From a bacterium (GTDB lineage Bacteria > Latescibacterota > UBA2968), in the NCBI GenBank assembly GCA_027296045.1, contig JAPUJS010000153.1:1-16240 (forward strand): 16,240 nt of DNA. Direction: 5' to 3'. Positions 6,902 to 14,831 of the stretch are shown here, piece after piece. Both the position numbers and the translations under genes were made by a program. Below the pieces are notes generated by a model that saw nothing but the letters and a program-made list of their open reading frames with translations, was not told where the DNA came from and searched no databases. Positions within the stretch are counted from its first letter, which is position 1, and each line of letters begins with the position of its first letter.

Positions 6902-8266
6902 ATGGGACTGTCGATCGATGATTTGCAGGATTCGAACCGCTGTGTCGACCGCCTTTTGCAAATGGGCCACCGCACGGAGACGGCACGACAGAAGGTTGAT
7001 CTCCTGACAAAGGTAGCTGGTGCGGCTGCAACCTTCTGTAATGCCGATGAGGAAGTCCACGCTTTTTGGGTACCCGGACGGATTGAAGTGCTGGGCAAAC
7101 ATACGGACTATGTGGGCGGAAGAAGCCTGCTTTCAGCAACGGGGCACGGGTTTTTTTTTATGGCCCAGGCCCAAAAGGATTCGGACATTGAGATCTTAGA
7201 TGCCGTATCGGGGGACAAACTGTCATTTCAAATCGACCCAGATCTTGTCCCAGAGGTGGGAAGCTGGGGAAATTATCCTCAGACGGTTGCACGAAGACTG
7301 GCTCGTAATTTTCCCGGGCCATTGAAAGGTGCCCGCATTTTTTTTGGCAGCGACCTGCCACAGGCCGCTGGGATGAGCAGTTCCAGTGCCATGATTGTCG
7401 GATTTTATTTGTTGCTTGCACGTATCAACAGTCTGGATTTAACTCCGGAATATTGTACAAATATTAAAGGGATGACAGATCTATCAGGGTATTTGGGGAC
7501 GATCGAAAATGGGCAGACATTTGGCACCCTCGAAGGGGATCGGGGGGTCGGTACATTTGGCGGCAGTGAAGATCATACGGCTATTTTATCTTGCCAACCC
7601 GGTACATTAAGCCAGTACGCCTTCTGTCCGGTTCGGTTTGAACGGGCGGTTGGTCTTCCAGAAGGATACACATTTGCAATTGCTTCCAGCGGAGTGGTTG
7701 CCGAAAAGACCGGTAAAGCGATGGAAAAATACAATCGGGCTTCCCGCCTGGCTTTCGCCGGGGTGGAGACCTGGAACAAGGCCAGCGGGGGTGCAGATCC
7801 TCATCTTGCAGCGGCCATTTCTCATAAGACTCCCGATACTATTCGATCTGTGTTAGAGGCAGGGGGGCATCCGACATTTTCATCCGAAGAGCTTGTGGAT
7901 CGATTGGACCATTTTATTGCCGAAAATGAAACCTTTGTGCCGGGGGCTGCAAACGCTCTGGCGCAAGGGGATCTGGAGACGTTTGGGACTTTCGTAGACT
8001 GTTCCCAAAATTTGGGAGCCAGCCTGCTGAAGAATCAAGTACCAGAGACTGTTTTTCTGGCACAGGAAGCTCGCCGTCTGGGGGCGGTGGCCGCCTCTGC
8101 CTTTGGGGCGGGGTTTGGAGGCAGTGTGTGGGCACTGGTTTCGGACACGGCTGTCGGACCTTTGCTAAAGAAATGGGAAGATGTCTATCGAACAGAATTC
8201 CCGGATCGAGCAGCCCGCGCAAGCTTTTTTGCCACCGATTCGGGTCCTGCGGCGTTTGAGATCTAA
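6902..8266 (+). CDS. Galactokinase-like GHMP sugar kinase
   Basis: The 454-residue product has the galactokinase layout: sugar-binding signature PGRIEVLGKHTDYVGG (58-73), GHMP phosphate loop LPQAAGMSSSSA (152-163), probable catalytic Asp224 in GGSEDHTA (220-227), and the C-terminal GHMP motif GAGFGGSVWAL (402-412). Galactokinases phosphorylate C1 of galactose at the start of the Leloir pathway. Canonical enzymes have GEHTDY, where the Glu contacts the sugar; here Lys66 replaces it, so the substrate may be another sugar. An N-terminal extension of about 30 residues precedes the signature compared with E. coli GalK. The frame stays open to 6422 inside pfk, but ATG 6902 is chosen because AGGGG lies 6 nt upstream and the gene then follows pfk by 10 nt. 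GalT is not present; an SDR epimerase follows. Confidence 0.82.
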   Translation: MGLSIDDLQDSNRCVDRLLQMGHRTETARQKVDLLTKVAGAAATFCNADEEVHAFWVPGRIEVLGKHTDYVGGRSLLSATGHGFFFMAQAQKDSDIEILDAVSGDKLSFQIDPDLVPEVGSWGNYPQTVARRLARNFPGPLKGARIFFGSDLPQAAGMSSSSAMIVGFYLLLARINSLDLTPEYCTNIKGMTDLSGYLGTIENGQTFGTLEGDRGVGTFGGSEDHTAILSCQPGTLSQYAFCPVRFERAVGLPEGYTFAIASSGVVAEKTGKAMEKYNRASRLAFAGVETWNKASGGADPHLAAAISHKTPDTIRSVLEAGGHPTFSSEELVDRLDHFIAENETFVPGAANALAQGDLETFGTFVDCSQNLGASLLKNQVPETVFLAQEARRLGAVAASAFGAGFGGSVWALVSDTAVGPLLKKWEDVYRTEFPDRAARASFFATDSGPAAFEI

Positions 8267-8275
8267 GGGGAGAAC

Positions 8276-9325
8276 ATGAAGATTCTTGTGACAGGCTCCA
8301 ACGGACGTATTGGCGCAAATCTGGTCAAACGACTGCTCGACAAAGGACATTCGATTCGAGGGTTTGTGTATCCGGGGGATGCAAGCCGAGCGCACAAATT
8401 GGATGGTTTTGACAATGTGGAACTGATGGAAGGGGACTTGCGGGATTACGATGCGGTGGAAAAAGCGGTCGATGGGGTCGACGCGATCTATCACCTGGCG
8501 GCAGCATTTGGCAGCCCGCATTCCAATATCGAATACTTACAGATCAACGGATTGGGCACGGTCCATATTCTCGAAGCGATTCGGGCAAAGGTCCCTGAAC
8601 TTCATCGGCTGGTCTATGCGTGTACCGAGGCGATCTATTGGGATCTGAAAGCGGAAGGACGGTTGTTTGAAGAGCCTATTTCGGAAGACATGGTCAGCAA
8701 GACCCACCGCATGCCGTATTTTCTAACAAAATGGATTGGGGAAGAATTGGTGATGAACTATCACATTCAGTACGGAATCCCAAGTGTGGTTTGCCGATTT
8801 GCTACCGTGTTTGAACCCAGCGAATTTTTGACGGAAGAGGGTGTACCGAAGTTTTGCGCGTTGAAATCGGAATTGGATCGGCTACGGAAAGTGGAAGATC
8901 CGTCGCAGGAACAAAGGGAGACACGGGAACGTTTCGAGCAGGATTGGGAAGATGGGAAACGGCTTCTGATCAAGCGGTGTCCCGATGGCCGGTCTTATAA
9001 GCAGGAATGGTGCGACGTACGAGATATCGCCAAGGGGCTTGCCCTTTCTCTTGAAAAGGATGTCGGGGGAGCGTTTACTCTGGGTGGGTTGCTGGTAAAT
9101 TGGGAAGACGATGTTCCCAAATTGGCCGAAAGGCTGGACACCGGATATTCGGAAGTGGTAATGCCCACACCGAACTTTTTTGAATTTGACCGGACGCGGG
9201 TTCGGGATATTCTCGGATTTGAACCCGATCACGATTTGTGGAGCACTCTGGAAACTGCATTGGCGATTCGAGAAGGCCGGGAAACCGATGTGATTCCAAC
9301 CGGAATTCGGTATGGAAATGGGTAA
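8276..9325 (+). CDS. NAD-dependent epimerase/dehydratase (extended SDR)
   Basis: The 349-residue protein is an extended short-chain dehydrogenase. The Rossmann NAD loop is TGSNGRIG (6-13), the acidic residue after beta3 appears in EGDLRD (52-57), HLAAAFG (73-79) follows, and the catalytic pair is Tyr148-xxx-Lys152 (YFLTK), with Thr117 near the usual Ser/Thr place (YACTEAIY). Such enzymes oxidise and reduce a sugar nucleotide at C4, or act as dehydratases or reductases. An unusually charged segment at about 198-230 (KSELDRLRKVEDPSQEQRE...), probably helical, interrupts the substrate domain, so a plain GalE assignment is not supported. AAGGGGAG sits 3 nt before the ATG and the galactokinase-like stop is only 9 nt upstream, which links both to carbohydrate conversion. 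Confidence 0.8.
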   Translation: MKILVTGSNGRIGANLVKRLLDKGHSIRGFVYPGDASRAHKLDGFDNVELMEGDLRDYDAVEKAVDGVDAIYHLAAAFGSPHSNIEYLQINGLGTVHILEAIRAKVPELHRLVYACTEAIYWDLKAEGRLFEEPISEDMVSKTHRMPYFLTKWIGEELVMNYHIQYGIPSVVCRFATVFEPSEFLTEEGVPKFCALKSELDRLRKVEDPSQEQRETRERFEQDWEDGKRLLIKRCPDGRSYKQEWCDVRDIAKGLALSLEKDVGGAFTLGGLLVNWEDDVPKLAERLDTGYSEVVMPTPNFFEFDRTRVRDILGFEPDHDLWSTLETALAIREGRETDVIPTGIRYGNG

Positions 9326-9349
9326 ACATTTACACAAAGAGATGGTGTT

Positions 9350-10447
9350 TTGAAACGGAAATCCAGATATATGATGGTGTGGGCATGGGTTGTTTTGTCC
9401 TGCACATCGCAACCGATGGTCGAGACCAATGCCCAGCCTGCCCAGGCCGATTATTTGAGCTTCAAGACAGAAGATGAAGCCAACAATATCGAAATATTCA
9501 AGAAGGCCAGCCCTGCTGTTGTCTACGTGTCGAGTACGACTTTGCAGCGGGATGTGTTTTCGCTCAACGTATTTGAAATCCCTCAGGGCACGGGTACGGG
9601 ATTCATCTGGAACAAGGATGGCATTATTGTTACCAATCACCACGTCATTGAAAATGCAAACCGGGTGACCATTACCCTGAACGATAACACAACCTGGGAT
9701 GCGGAAGTCATTGGGAGGGCACCGTTCAAGGATTTGGCTGTGTTGCGTATTGAAGCGCCAAAAGAAAAGCTGGTCCCCCTGCCTTTGGGCGATTCTTCCC
9801 TGCTCGAGGTTGGCAGAAAAGTACTTGCGATTGGAAACCCGTTTGGCCTGGATTTTACGCTGACCGTGGGGGTTGTGAGTGCCCTGGGCAGAGAAATTGA
9901 GACAGCGGTTGGTCAGACGAAGCGCAAAATTCGGGACGTGATCCAGACAGATGCCGCCATCAATCCCGGGAATTCAGGTGGGCCTCTCCTCAACGCCCTG
10001 GGACAGATCATTGGTGTGAACACCGCCATTCAGAGCCCCAGTGGGGCAAGTGCAGGAATTGGATTTGCAATTCCGGTTAATACAGTGAAAAAGATTGTGC
10101 CCCAACTGATCAAATACGGAAAGGTGGAAAGGCCCATCATGGGGGTCAACATTCTTCCAGACTATTTGGCCCGCCGGAATAAAATCGGAGGTGCCGTTGT
10201 CGCGGGAGTTGACCCTGGATCGCCTGCAGACCGGGCAGGGATGGTCGGAATCCGGCGTATCTATCGCCGCGGGTATGTCCTCGGGGATATCATTCTGGAG
10301 ATCAACGAACAGGCAGTGAAAAGCTTCGATGATGTTGCAACCATTTTAGAAAAGTATAAACCCGGAAACACCGTTACTGTCATCACGGAACGGGATGGCA
10401 AAAGACAACGCTATCGGATCCGGCTGATCAGTTCACGGGATTATTGA
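9350..10447 (+). CDS. HtrA/DegS-like periplasmic serine protease with one PDZ domain
   Basis: The 365-residue protein has a trypsin-like HtrA domain with the triad His98 (TNHHVI), Asp128 (FKDLAVLRI) and Ser209 (PGNSGGPL), and one C-terminal PDZ domain at about 262-360 (GGAVVAGVDPGSPADRAGM). One PDZ is the DegS/HtrA2 architecture, as opposed to the two of DegP. HtrA proteases degrade or sense misfolded envelope proteins. The N-terminus, KRKSRYMMVWAWVVLSCTS, is a signal peptide or anchor; Cys18 in VLSC makes lipidation possible but the -2 Leu is unusual. Start is TTG at 9350 with AAAGAG upstream; ATG codons 8 and 9 would remove the basic n-region, so TTG is preferred. It is the last gene before the strong terminator at 10464 and is separated from the epimerase by 24 nt. 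Confidence 0.9.
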   Translation: MKRKSRYMMVWAWVVLSCTSQPMVETNAQPAQADYLSFKTEDEANNIEIFKKASPAVVYVSSTTLQRDVFSLNVFEIPQGTGTGFIWNKDGIIVTNHHVIENANRVTITLNDNTTWDAEVIGRAPFKDLAVLRIEAPKEKLVPLPLGDSSLLEVGRKVLAIGNPFGLDFTLTVGVVSALGREIETAVGQTKRKIRDVIQTDAAINPGNSGGPLLNALGQIIGVNTAIQSPSGASAGIGFAIPVNTVKKIVPQLIKYGKVERPIMGVNILPDYLARRNKIGGAVVAGVDPGSPADRAGMVGIRRIYRRGYVLGDIILEINEQAVKSFDDVATILEKYKPGNTVTVITERDGKRQRYRIRLISSRDY

Positions 10448-10463
10448 CACAACACATCATGGC

Positions 10464-10512
10464 AAAGGCCCTGATTTCAAGACTGAAATCGGGGCTTTTT
10501 TTATTTTTTTTC
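10464..10512 (+). terminator. Rho-independent terminator after the htrA-like gene
   Basis: A 16-bp stem (10464-10479 with 10484-10499, two G-T wobbles, loop AGAC) is followed by a T-rich run to 10512. It lies 17 nt after the protease stop and marks the end of the rightward operon. The T-run overlaps the last codons of the leftward enolase-family gene, and on the minus strand the same hairpin lies just past that gene's stop, though without a clear T-tract. Confidence 0.9.
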
Positions 10513-11754
10513 TATTCGCTTTACCGATGACTCGCTGGCATCTTGATAGAGCTTGTCGAAGGCCTTCGACCCGTCGTCTTCCACCACATCCATACTGGAA
10601 CCGGGCTCAGAAATCGGTTGGGCGTCTCGGGGATAGACCTGGTGTAGTTCTTGTTTGGTACACGCATAATAGGTCATTTCACCGCTGGCTCGACGGTAGC
10701 GATACAGGTGTCGGGGAGGATCAACCCAGGTGTAGTCTACTCGATAGCGCTGCAAGGCGCGTTGGTCGATGTCGATGCCCAGACCGGGATCTTCGGGGAC
10801 GCGGTAGAATCCTCCGCGGATTTTATGATTGGGCTTAATGAGCTGGTGACGCCAGATGTTCATGCAGGTGATGGCCGGCCATTTTGCCTGGGACAGGACA
10901 GCGCCGAGGTGAGCTGCCCAGGCCGTGGTAATACCCGTTCCAACCAGTTGGAGCCAGAAGGGTTTGTTGGCTTCGTCACAGATGGCGGCCTGGCGGAGGA
11001 TGCGGGAGGCACCGGCGCAAACGACAAATCCATCGGTGATGTCTTCTTGCAGGGTGGTCATGATGGGGGGATTGCCATAGTGCATGGCCAATGGGCGGTT
11101 GAAACGGGTGCGGATCTGGCGGTTTCCGGCCACATCGTTTTGTGGGATCGGGGTTTCGATCATGGCAATTTCAGGATAGGCTTCCAATTCCTTGAGGTGT
11201 GGAACCGCATTGGCAGAGTTTCCCAGGGTGCTGTTGTAGTCCAGGTCCAGGTGGAAGCCTTTGGGGACGACCCGTTGCACGGCCTGGATACAGGCGTGCA
11301 GGTCGAACCAGGGCCGGGCTTTCAGTTTTGCGCTGGTATAGCCCAGTTTGACGGCCTGTCGGCATTCTTCGGCCCAGCCTTTGGGAGGCATGTCCATGTT
11401 CCACCACGAGAGGGGGCACCAATCGCGGACCTTTGTGCCCAGGAGGCGGTAAATGGGAACGCCCTGTGCTTTGGCAACTGCGTCGAAAAGGGCCATTTGC
11501 ACACCCGCACCGAGTGCATCCTCCCACATAAGTTCGGCGGCCGGGCGACCCTGGATGCGTTTCTCAATCCCTTCCGGGACTTTTGACCAGGTGTAGTTTG
11601 GAATGGTCTCGCCCCAGCCGACTATCCCGTTGTCCATTGTGATTTTACAAATCTGGGAAATGCGCCAGTGGGGAAGCCAGTATTGAAGGTGTTTGCCCGC
11701 ATTGGCAGTAAACGGGATATCAAGATGGATGAGCTCGATTTTTTGGATTTTCAT
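10501..11754 (-). CDS. Mandelate racemase/muconate lactonizing enzyme family protein
   Basis: The 417-residue product belongs to the enolase superfamily, whose members abstract an alpha-proton from a carboxylate, often dehydrating sugar acids. Recognisable are the capping domain (1-110, with GWGET at 46-50), Lys143-x-Lys145 (SAKLKARP), the first two metal ligands Asp172 (LDYN) and Glu200 (MIETPIP), and the barrel end PEDPGLGIDID (320-330). The third ligand, normally Asp or Glu in a (D/G)E motif, appears replaced by His225 (AMHYGN), and the usual second Lys of the MLE group is not seen. A charged tail of about 75 residues extends past the barrel end. GGAGG lies 5 nt before the ATG, and a strong promoter lies upstream. 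It is divergent from a Gfo/Idh/MocA gene, suggesting sugar-acid catabolism; the substrate is unknown. Confidence 0.82.
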   Translation of the reverse strand: MKIQKIELIHLDIPFTANAGKHLQYWLPHWRISQICKITMDNGIVGWGETIPNYTWSKVPEGIEKRIQGRPAAELMWEDALGAGVQMALFDAVAKAQGVPIYRLLGTKVRDWCPLSWWNMDMPPKGWAEECRQAVKLGYTSAKLKARPWFDLHACIQAVQRVVPKGFHLDLDYNSTLGNSANAVPHLKELEAYPEIAMIETPIPQNDVAGNRQIRTRFNRPLAMHYGNPPIMTTLQEDITDGFVVCAGASRILRQAAICDEANKPFWLQLVGTGITTAWAAHLGAVLSQAKWPAITCMNIWRHQLIKPNHKIRGGFYRVPEDPGLGIDIDQRALQRYRVDYTWVDPPRHLYRYRRASGEMTYYACTKQELHQVYPRDAQPISEPGSSMDVVEDDGSKAFDKLYQDASESSVKRIEKK

Positions 11755-11799
11755 GGGGACCTCCGGGAAGGTGTGGGCAATCGGAAGGTTCTGCGCTGG

Positions 11800-11828
11800 A
11801 GAATAGAGCGCCCAGGGACCGAAGTCAA
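11800..11828 (-). promoter_or_regulatory. Sigma70-type promoter for the enolase-family gene
   Basis: On the minus strand TTGACT (11823-11828) is followed after 17 bp by TATTCT (11800-11805). The predicted transcript starts near 11793 and gives a leader of about 40 nt before the ATG at 11754. Confidence 0.65.
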
Positions 11829-11853
11829 GGGGAATGTTGTTGGGCTAAAATAA

Positions 11854-11885
11854 TTGGGTGCGCAAACCAGGATTTGGTGTATATT
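11854..11885 (+). promoter_or_regulatory. Candidate promoter for the Gfo/Idh/MocA operon
   Basis: TATATT (11880-11885) is a good -10 box, 43 nt before the ATG at 11929. The best -35, TTGGGT (11854-11859), is 20 bp away, which is too wide for an ideal sigma70 promoter. This may indicate an activator-dependent promoter, or the true -35 may be missing. Confidence 0.35.
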
Positions 11886-11928
11886 GTGCCCGAATTAGGG
11901 TACTTTTCGTTCTTTACAGGAGGAATAT

Positions 11929-12930
11929 ATGGCAACGCGTTTGATTCATCTTGGCGTAGGTGGGCGTGGCAAGTGGCCGGTCAACTTGGTTACACAACGA
12001 GACGATTATGAAAGTGTGGCTTTTGTCGATGTCAATGAAGAAAATATGACCGCGGCGATGGAAGTGTCCGGCCTGCCCGAGTCCAAATGTTTTCGGACCC
12101 TGGAACAGGCATTGAACAATGTGGAGGCAGATGCCGTAGTGGTGATCACACCTCCCGACTTGCATGCCGATCAGTGCCTGGAAGCCATCCGGGCGGGCAA
12201 GCATGTGCTTGTGGAAAAACCGTTTACCAAAAGCCTGGCGACCGCGATACAGGTGGTGGAAGAGGCGGAGAAGCACGGCGTTAAAGTTGGGGTGAGCCAA
12301 AATGCAAAATACAATGCCCCCACCGTGACGCTGAGGCGGTTGATCCAGGAGGAAGTGTATGGAAAGGCGAACTTCGGGCAGTTGACCAAGCTGAGCTGGC
12401 GGTCCAAAGGGGTGCACCATTCCGGCCAAGATGACCATTCCTATCTGTGGGAACGAGGCATTCACGATTTCGATACCATGCGGTTTGCATTTGCCGATAC
12501 CCCAAAAAAAATGTGGGGGAACAGTTTTAACCCATCGTGGAGTCCCTATAAAGGGGGGGCAGGCGTTCATGCCTGGATCGAGTTCGAAGGGGGCGCAACA
12601 TGTAATTATCTCTGTTGTTTTGAAGCCCACAAAAATGAATCTTCCTTCCGAATCGATGTGGAGGAGGGCACGCTGTATATTTCTGGCAAAGGTGTCTTTC
12701 TTTCTCGTAGGAAAGTAGATGAAGATGAGGCAATTCCCCTGGATGAGTGTCCGGATTCGACCACGGTTATTATGAACGAATTTTCAAAATACATCAACGA
12801 CGATGTGGAGCCGGAGTTTGCGGGGAAAAACAACCTGACTACGGTTGCGCTGGTGGAAGGGTTGGGGGTTTCTTCCGATGAAGGACGGATCATCGATGTG
12901 AAGGAGTTTATCGCTCAGGCAGGGGAGTGA
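11929..12930 (+). CDS. Gfo/Idh/MocA family oxidoreductase
   Basis: The 333-residue protein has an N-terminal Rossmann fold with GVGGRGKW (9-16), the acidic residue in FVDVNEEN (32-39) favouring NAD(H), and the family signature VEKPF (95-99), where Lys97 is the catalytic proton relay. The substrate domain holds ERGIHDFDTMRF (175-186), whose His179 and Asp180 fit the usual active-site position. Members oxidise or reduce sugars, inositols and sugar acids. Ribosome site AGGAGG lies 6 nt before ATG 11929. It is divergent from the enolase-family gene and first in an operon with an oligogalacturonate-lyase-like protein. It overlaps the following small ORF by 1 nt (TGATG). The exact substrate cannot be told from sequence. 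Confidence 0.88.
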   Translation: MATRLIHLGVGGRGKWPVNLVTQRDDYESVAFVDVNEENMTAAMEVSGLPESKCFRTLEQALNNVEADAVVVITPPDLHADQCLEAIRAGKHVLVEKPFTKSLATAIQVVEEAEKHGVKVGVSQNAKYNAPTVTLRRLIQEEVYGKANFGQLTKLSWRSKGVHHSGQDDHSYLWERGIHDFDTMRFAFADTPKKMWGNSFNPSWSPYKGGAGVHAWIEFEGGATCNYLCCFEAHKNESSFRIDVEEGTLYISGKGVFLSRRKVDEDEAIPLDECPDSTTVIMNEFSKYINDDVEPEFAGKNNLTTVALVEGLGVSSDEGRIIDVKEFIAQAGE

Positions 12931-13061
12931 TGAATCCCAGGATCGCAGATCGATACCGGTGCTCCTTACGTTATCTGAGGCAATTTGATCTGGATATGCA
13001 ATTTGATCTGGATATGCAAGCCGAGGCCTTTGACTGGTTTGACCTCTGGTTGAAAGGATAG
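12930..13061 (+). CDS. 43-residue ORF with tandem hexapeptide duplication, possible remnant
   Basis: The ATG overlaps the stop of the oxidoreductase gene (TGATG), the usual layout for translational coupling, and the stop lies 7 nt before the propeller gene. The peptide begins MNPRIADRYRCSLRYLR, contains QFDLDM twice in a row from an 18-bp in-frame duplication, and ends FDWFDLWLKG. The ending resembles C-termini of alpha/beta hydrolases such as CocE/NonD types (WFDxWLKG), so this may be what is left of a decayed hydrolase gene. It could also be a genuine small protein or a chance frame. No family is recognised with confidence. Confidence 0.35.
   Translation: MNPRIADRYRCSLRYLRQFDLDMQFDLDMQAEAFDWFDLWLKG
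12980..13019 (+). repeat. 18-bp perfect tandem duplication
   Basis: GCAATTTGATCTGGATAT occurs at 12980-12997 and again at 12998-13015, followed by GCAA, the beginning of a third copy. The unit length is a multiple of three and keeps the frame of the small ORF. Identity of the copies suggests a recent slippage event. Confidence 0.9.
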
Positions 13062-13068
13062 CCCCTTT

Positions 13069-14160
13069 ATGGCGGCCGTTTTGGACCCCGAATGGGAAAC
13101 ATTTGAAGACGAACGGACCGGTGCCCGGGTGACACGGTTGACAAACGCACCGTGTATTAATCATCCCCTGTATTATCTGGCCAATTCGTTTTCGCTGGAT
13201 GGACAAACCCTGGTTTTTGCATCCGACCGGGCGGGGAAGATGGACCTCTACAAGGTGCATCTGGGGGATGGGGCCATCGAAAGGCTGACGGACCTCGAAG
13301 GGGTTCAGCCTTTTTCGGGCAATGTGGTGGACGATGGGGTGTATTTTGCAGCAGGAAGCGAAGTACATTGCCTGCGCCTCCAGGATGGAACAGACAGGGT
13401 GATTGCCTCGCGGCCGGGTTGTGGCCTCGGGGAGGTGACGGTGAGCGCCGATCGACAATGGGCGTGTTGTCTGGTCACGCGGGAAGGCGCTGCCGGACTG
13501 TTGGTGAGCAAAACGGATGGGTCGGCATCGACGGTCATTTTAGACGGCGTTCGGGCACTGTACCACCCTCAGTTTCACCCACAGGATGCAGACCTTCTGA
13601 TTTATTCTGCCGACCCACCCGATCCCCGTTTGTGGACCGTCCGTCGGGACGGGAGAGAGGATCGGTGTTTTTATGCCAACCGGTTGGATGAATGGTTTGT
13701 GCACGAGACATTTTTGGGGAAATCCGACCGGGTGATTGTTGTCTGCTGGCATCAGGGGCTTTATGAGGTGGGCCTGCAGACGGGGGATATCCGAGAAATC
13801 GTCGGGTTCAGCAGCTGGCATATTGCGTCCAATTCAGACGGCAGCCAAATTGTGTGCGACACCCATTTGCCGGACCAGGGACTGTGTCTGGTGGATCCCC
13901 AAAGTGGCGAGTATGCGCCCTTGTGTTATCCCAATGCAACAAACCAGGGGTTCCAATGGGGCGAGCCCTCGCCGTTGCAGGCAGACGGGGAAGCACCGGG
14001 CTGGGCGACGATGACGGAAAATGTGTCGGCAGAAAGTGCATACGGCCCCCAGTGGTCACATCCCCACCCGGCTTTCAGCCCGGACGACAGGATGGTGTCT
14101 TTTACATCGGATGTGACTGGGTACTCCCAGGTATATGTGGTGGAAGTACCTGAAAAGTGA
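13069..14160 (+). CDS. Oligogalacturonate lyase-like beta-propeller (PL22-type)
   Basis: The 363-residue protein consists of repeated WD40-like/PD40 blades (FSLDGQTLVFASDRAGKMDL at 41-60, FSPDDRMVSFTSD at 336-348). It keeps the layout of oligogalacturonate lyases, which cleave di- and trigalacturonides by beta-elimination with Mn2+. In the Yersinia enzyme the metal is held by one His plus a Gln-xx-His-x-His set. Here QWSHPH gives Gln328, His331 and His333 with the same spacing; His251 (SSWHIASNSDG) fits the other ligand and His212 (VHETF) the proposed base. The substrate may be another uronate oligomer. No signal peptide is seen, so it is cytoplasmic, as expected for this family. AAAGGA lies 10 nt before ATG 13069. 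Tight linkage to sugar-acid type enzymes supports a uronate role. Confidence 0.78.
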   Translation: MAAVLDPEWETFEDERTGARVTRLTNAPCINHPLYYLANSFSLDGQTLVFASDRAGKMDLYKVHLGDGAIERLTDLEGVQPFSGNVVDDGVYFAAGSEVHCLRLQDGTDRVIASRPGCGLGEVTVSADRQWACCLVTREGAAGLLVSKTDGSASTVILDGVRALYHPQFHPQDADLLIYSADPPDPRLWTVRRDGREDRCFYANRLDEWFVHETFLGKSDRVIVVCWHQGLYEVGLQTGDIREIVGFSSWHIASNSDGSQIVCDTHLPDQGLCLVDPQSGEYAPLCYPNATNQGFQWGEPSPLQADGEAPGWATMTENVSAESAYGPQWSHPHPAFSPDDRMVSFTSDVTGYSQVYVVEVPEK

Positions 14161-14169
14161 GGTTCTACG

Positions 14170-14808
14170 GTGAAGACATATCCGGATTTAGACACGTATC
14201 GAAAAGAACTATTCGCACCGGAAGATGATCTGCTCAAAGAGATTATGCCAGATGCAGTAGAACAGGGTTTACCCCGGATTTCGGTTTCACCAGAATCGGG
14301 CAAGATGTTGTATTTTTTGGCCAAATCGATTGGGGCACGGAAAATTTTGGAATTCGGTGCGCTTGCTGGATATTCGGGTATCTGGCTTGCCCGTGCGTTG
14401 CCAGACACCGGTCGATTTATTACACTGGAGATCCATCCCAAACACGCGGAAGTGACACGAAAAAATTACGAAGCGGCCGGGTTGAGCGGGATTGCCGAAG
14501 TGCGGGTAGGAGATGCCCACACCCTGGTGACCGGGGCGGCTGCGGAGGCCCCTTTCGACCTGGTGTTTATTGATGCGGATAAAGAATCTTATCCCGATTA
14601 TTTGGACTTTGCACTGGAACATACCCGCCAGGGCGGCCTGATCGTCGCTGACAATACCAATGGGTTTGGTCATGTACATGAGGCACTGGATGAAAGCGAT
14701 GGTCGGAGGGCGATCCGGGTCTACAACGACCGGGTAGCGAACCATTCAGGTTTGGTATCCAATATCATTCCAATCGGCGGTTGGCTGACGGTTTCTCTGG
14801 TGCTCTGA
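14170..14808 (+). CDS. Class I SAM-dependent O-methyltransferase (COMT-like)
   Basis: The 212-residue protein has the O-methyltransferase family 3 pattern: motif I EFGALAGYSG (61-70) binds SAM, Glu87 (TLEIHP) the ribose, GDAH (114-117) the adenine side. FIDADKESY (133-141) supplies metal-binding Asp135 and catalytic Lys138, and VADNT (159-163) supplies Asp161-Asn162 for the divalent metal. Family members methylate catechol-like or caffeoyl-CoA-like hydroxyls. Start is GTG 14170 with GTGAGG 7 nt upstream, 9 nt after the propeller gene; it is the last gene before a strong terminator. Its link to uronate-type neighbours is unclear; it may act on an unrelated phenolic compound. Confidence 0.87.
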   Translation: MKTYPDLDTYRKELFAPEDDLLKEIMPDAVEQGLPRISVSPESGKMLYFLAKSIGARKILEFGALAGYSGIWLARALPDTGRFITLEIHPKHAEVTRKNYEAAGLSGIAEVRVGDAHTLVTGAAAEAPFDLVFIDADKESYPDYLDFALEHTRQGGLIVADNTNGFGHVHEALDESDGRRAIRVYNDRVANHSGLVSNIIPIGGWLTVSLVL

Positions 14809-14831
14809 AGAAGAAGAAAAACCTCGGAATT

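Noticed and set aside
10651..11586. 311-residue plus-strand open frame opposite the enolase-family gene
   Set aside because: Gly/Val-rich composition is typical of an antisense frame; the minus-strand gene has KxK, Asp and Glu active-site motifs and a promoter.
12980..13019. Possible CRISPR-like repeat
   Set aside because: Only two adjacent 18-bp copies without spacers; a simple tandem duplication.
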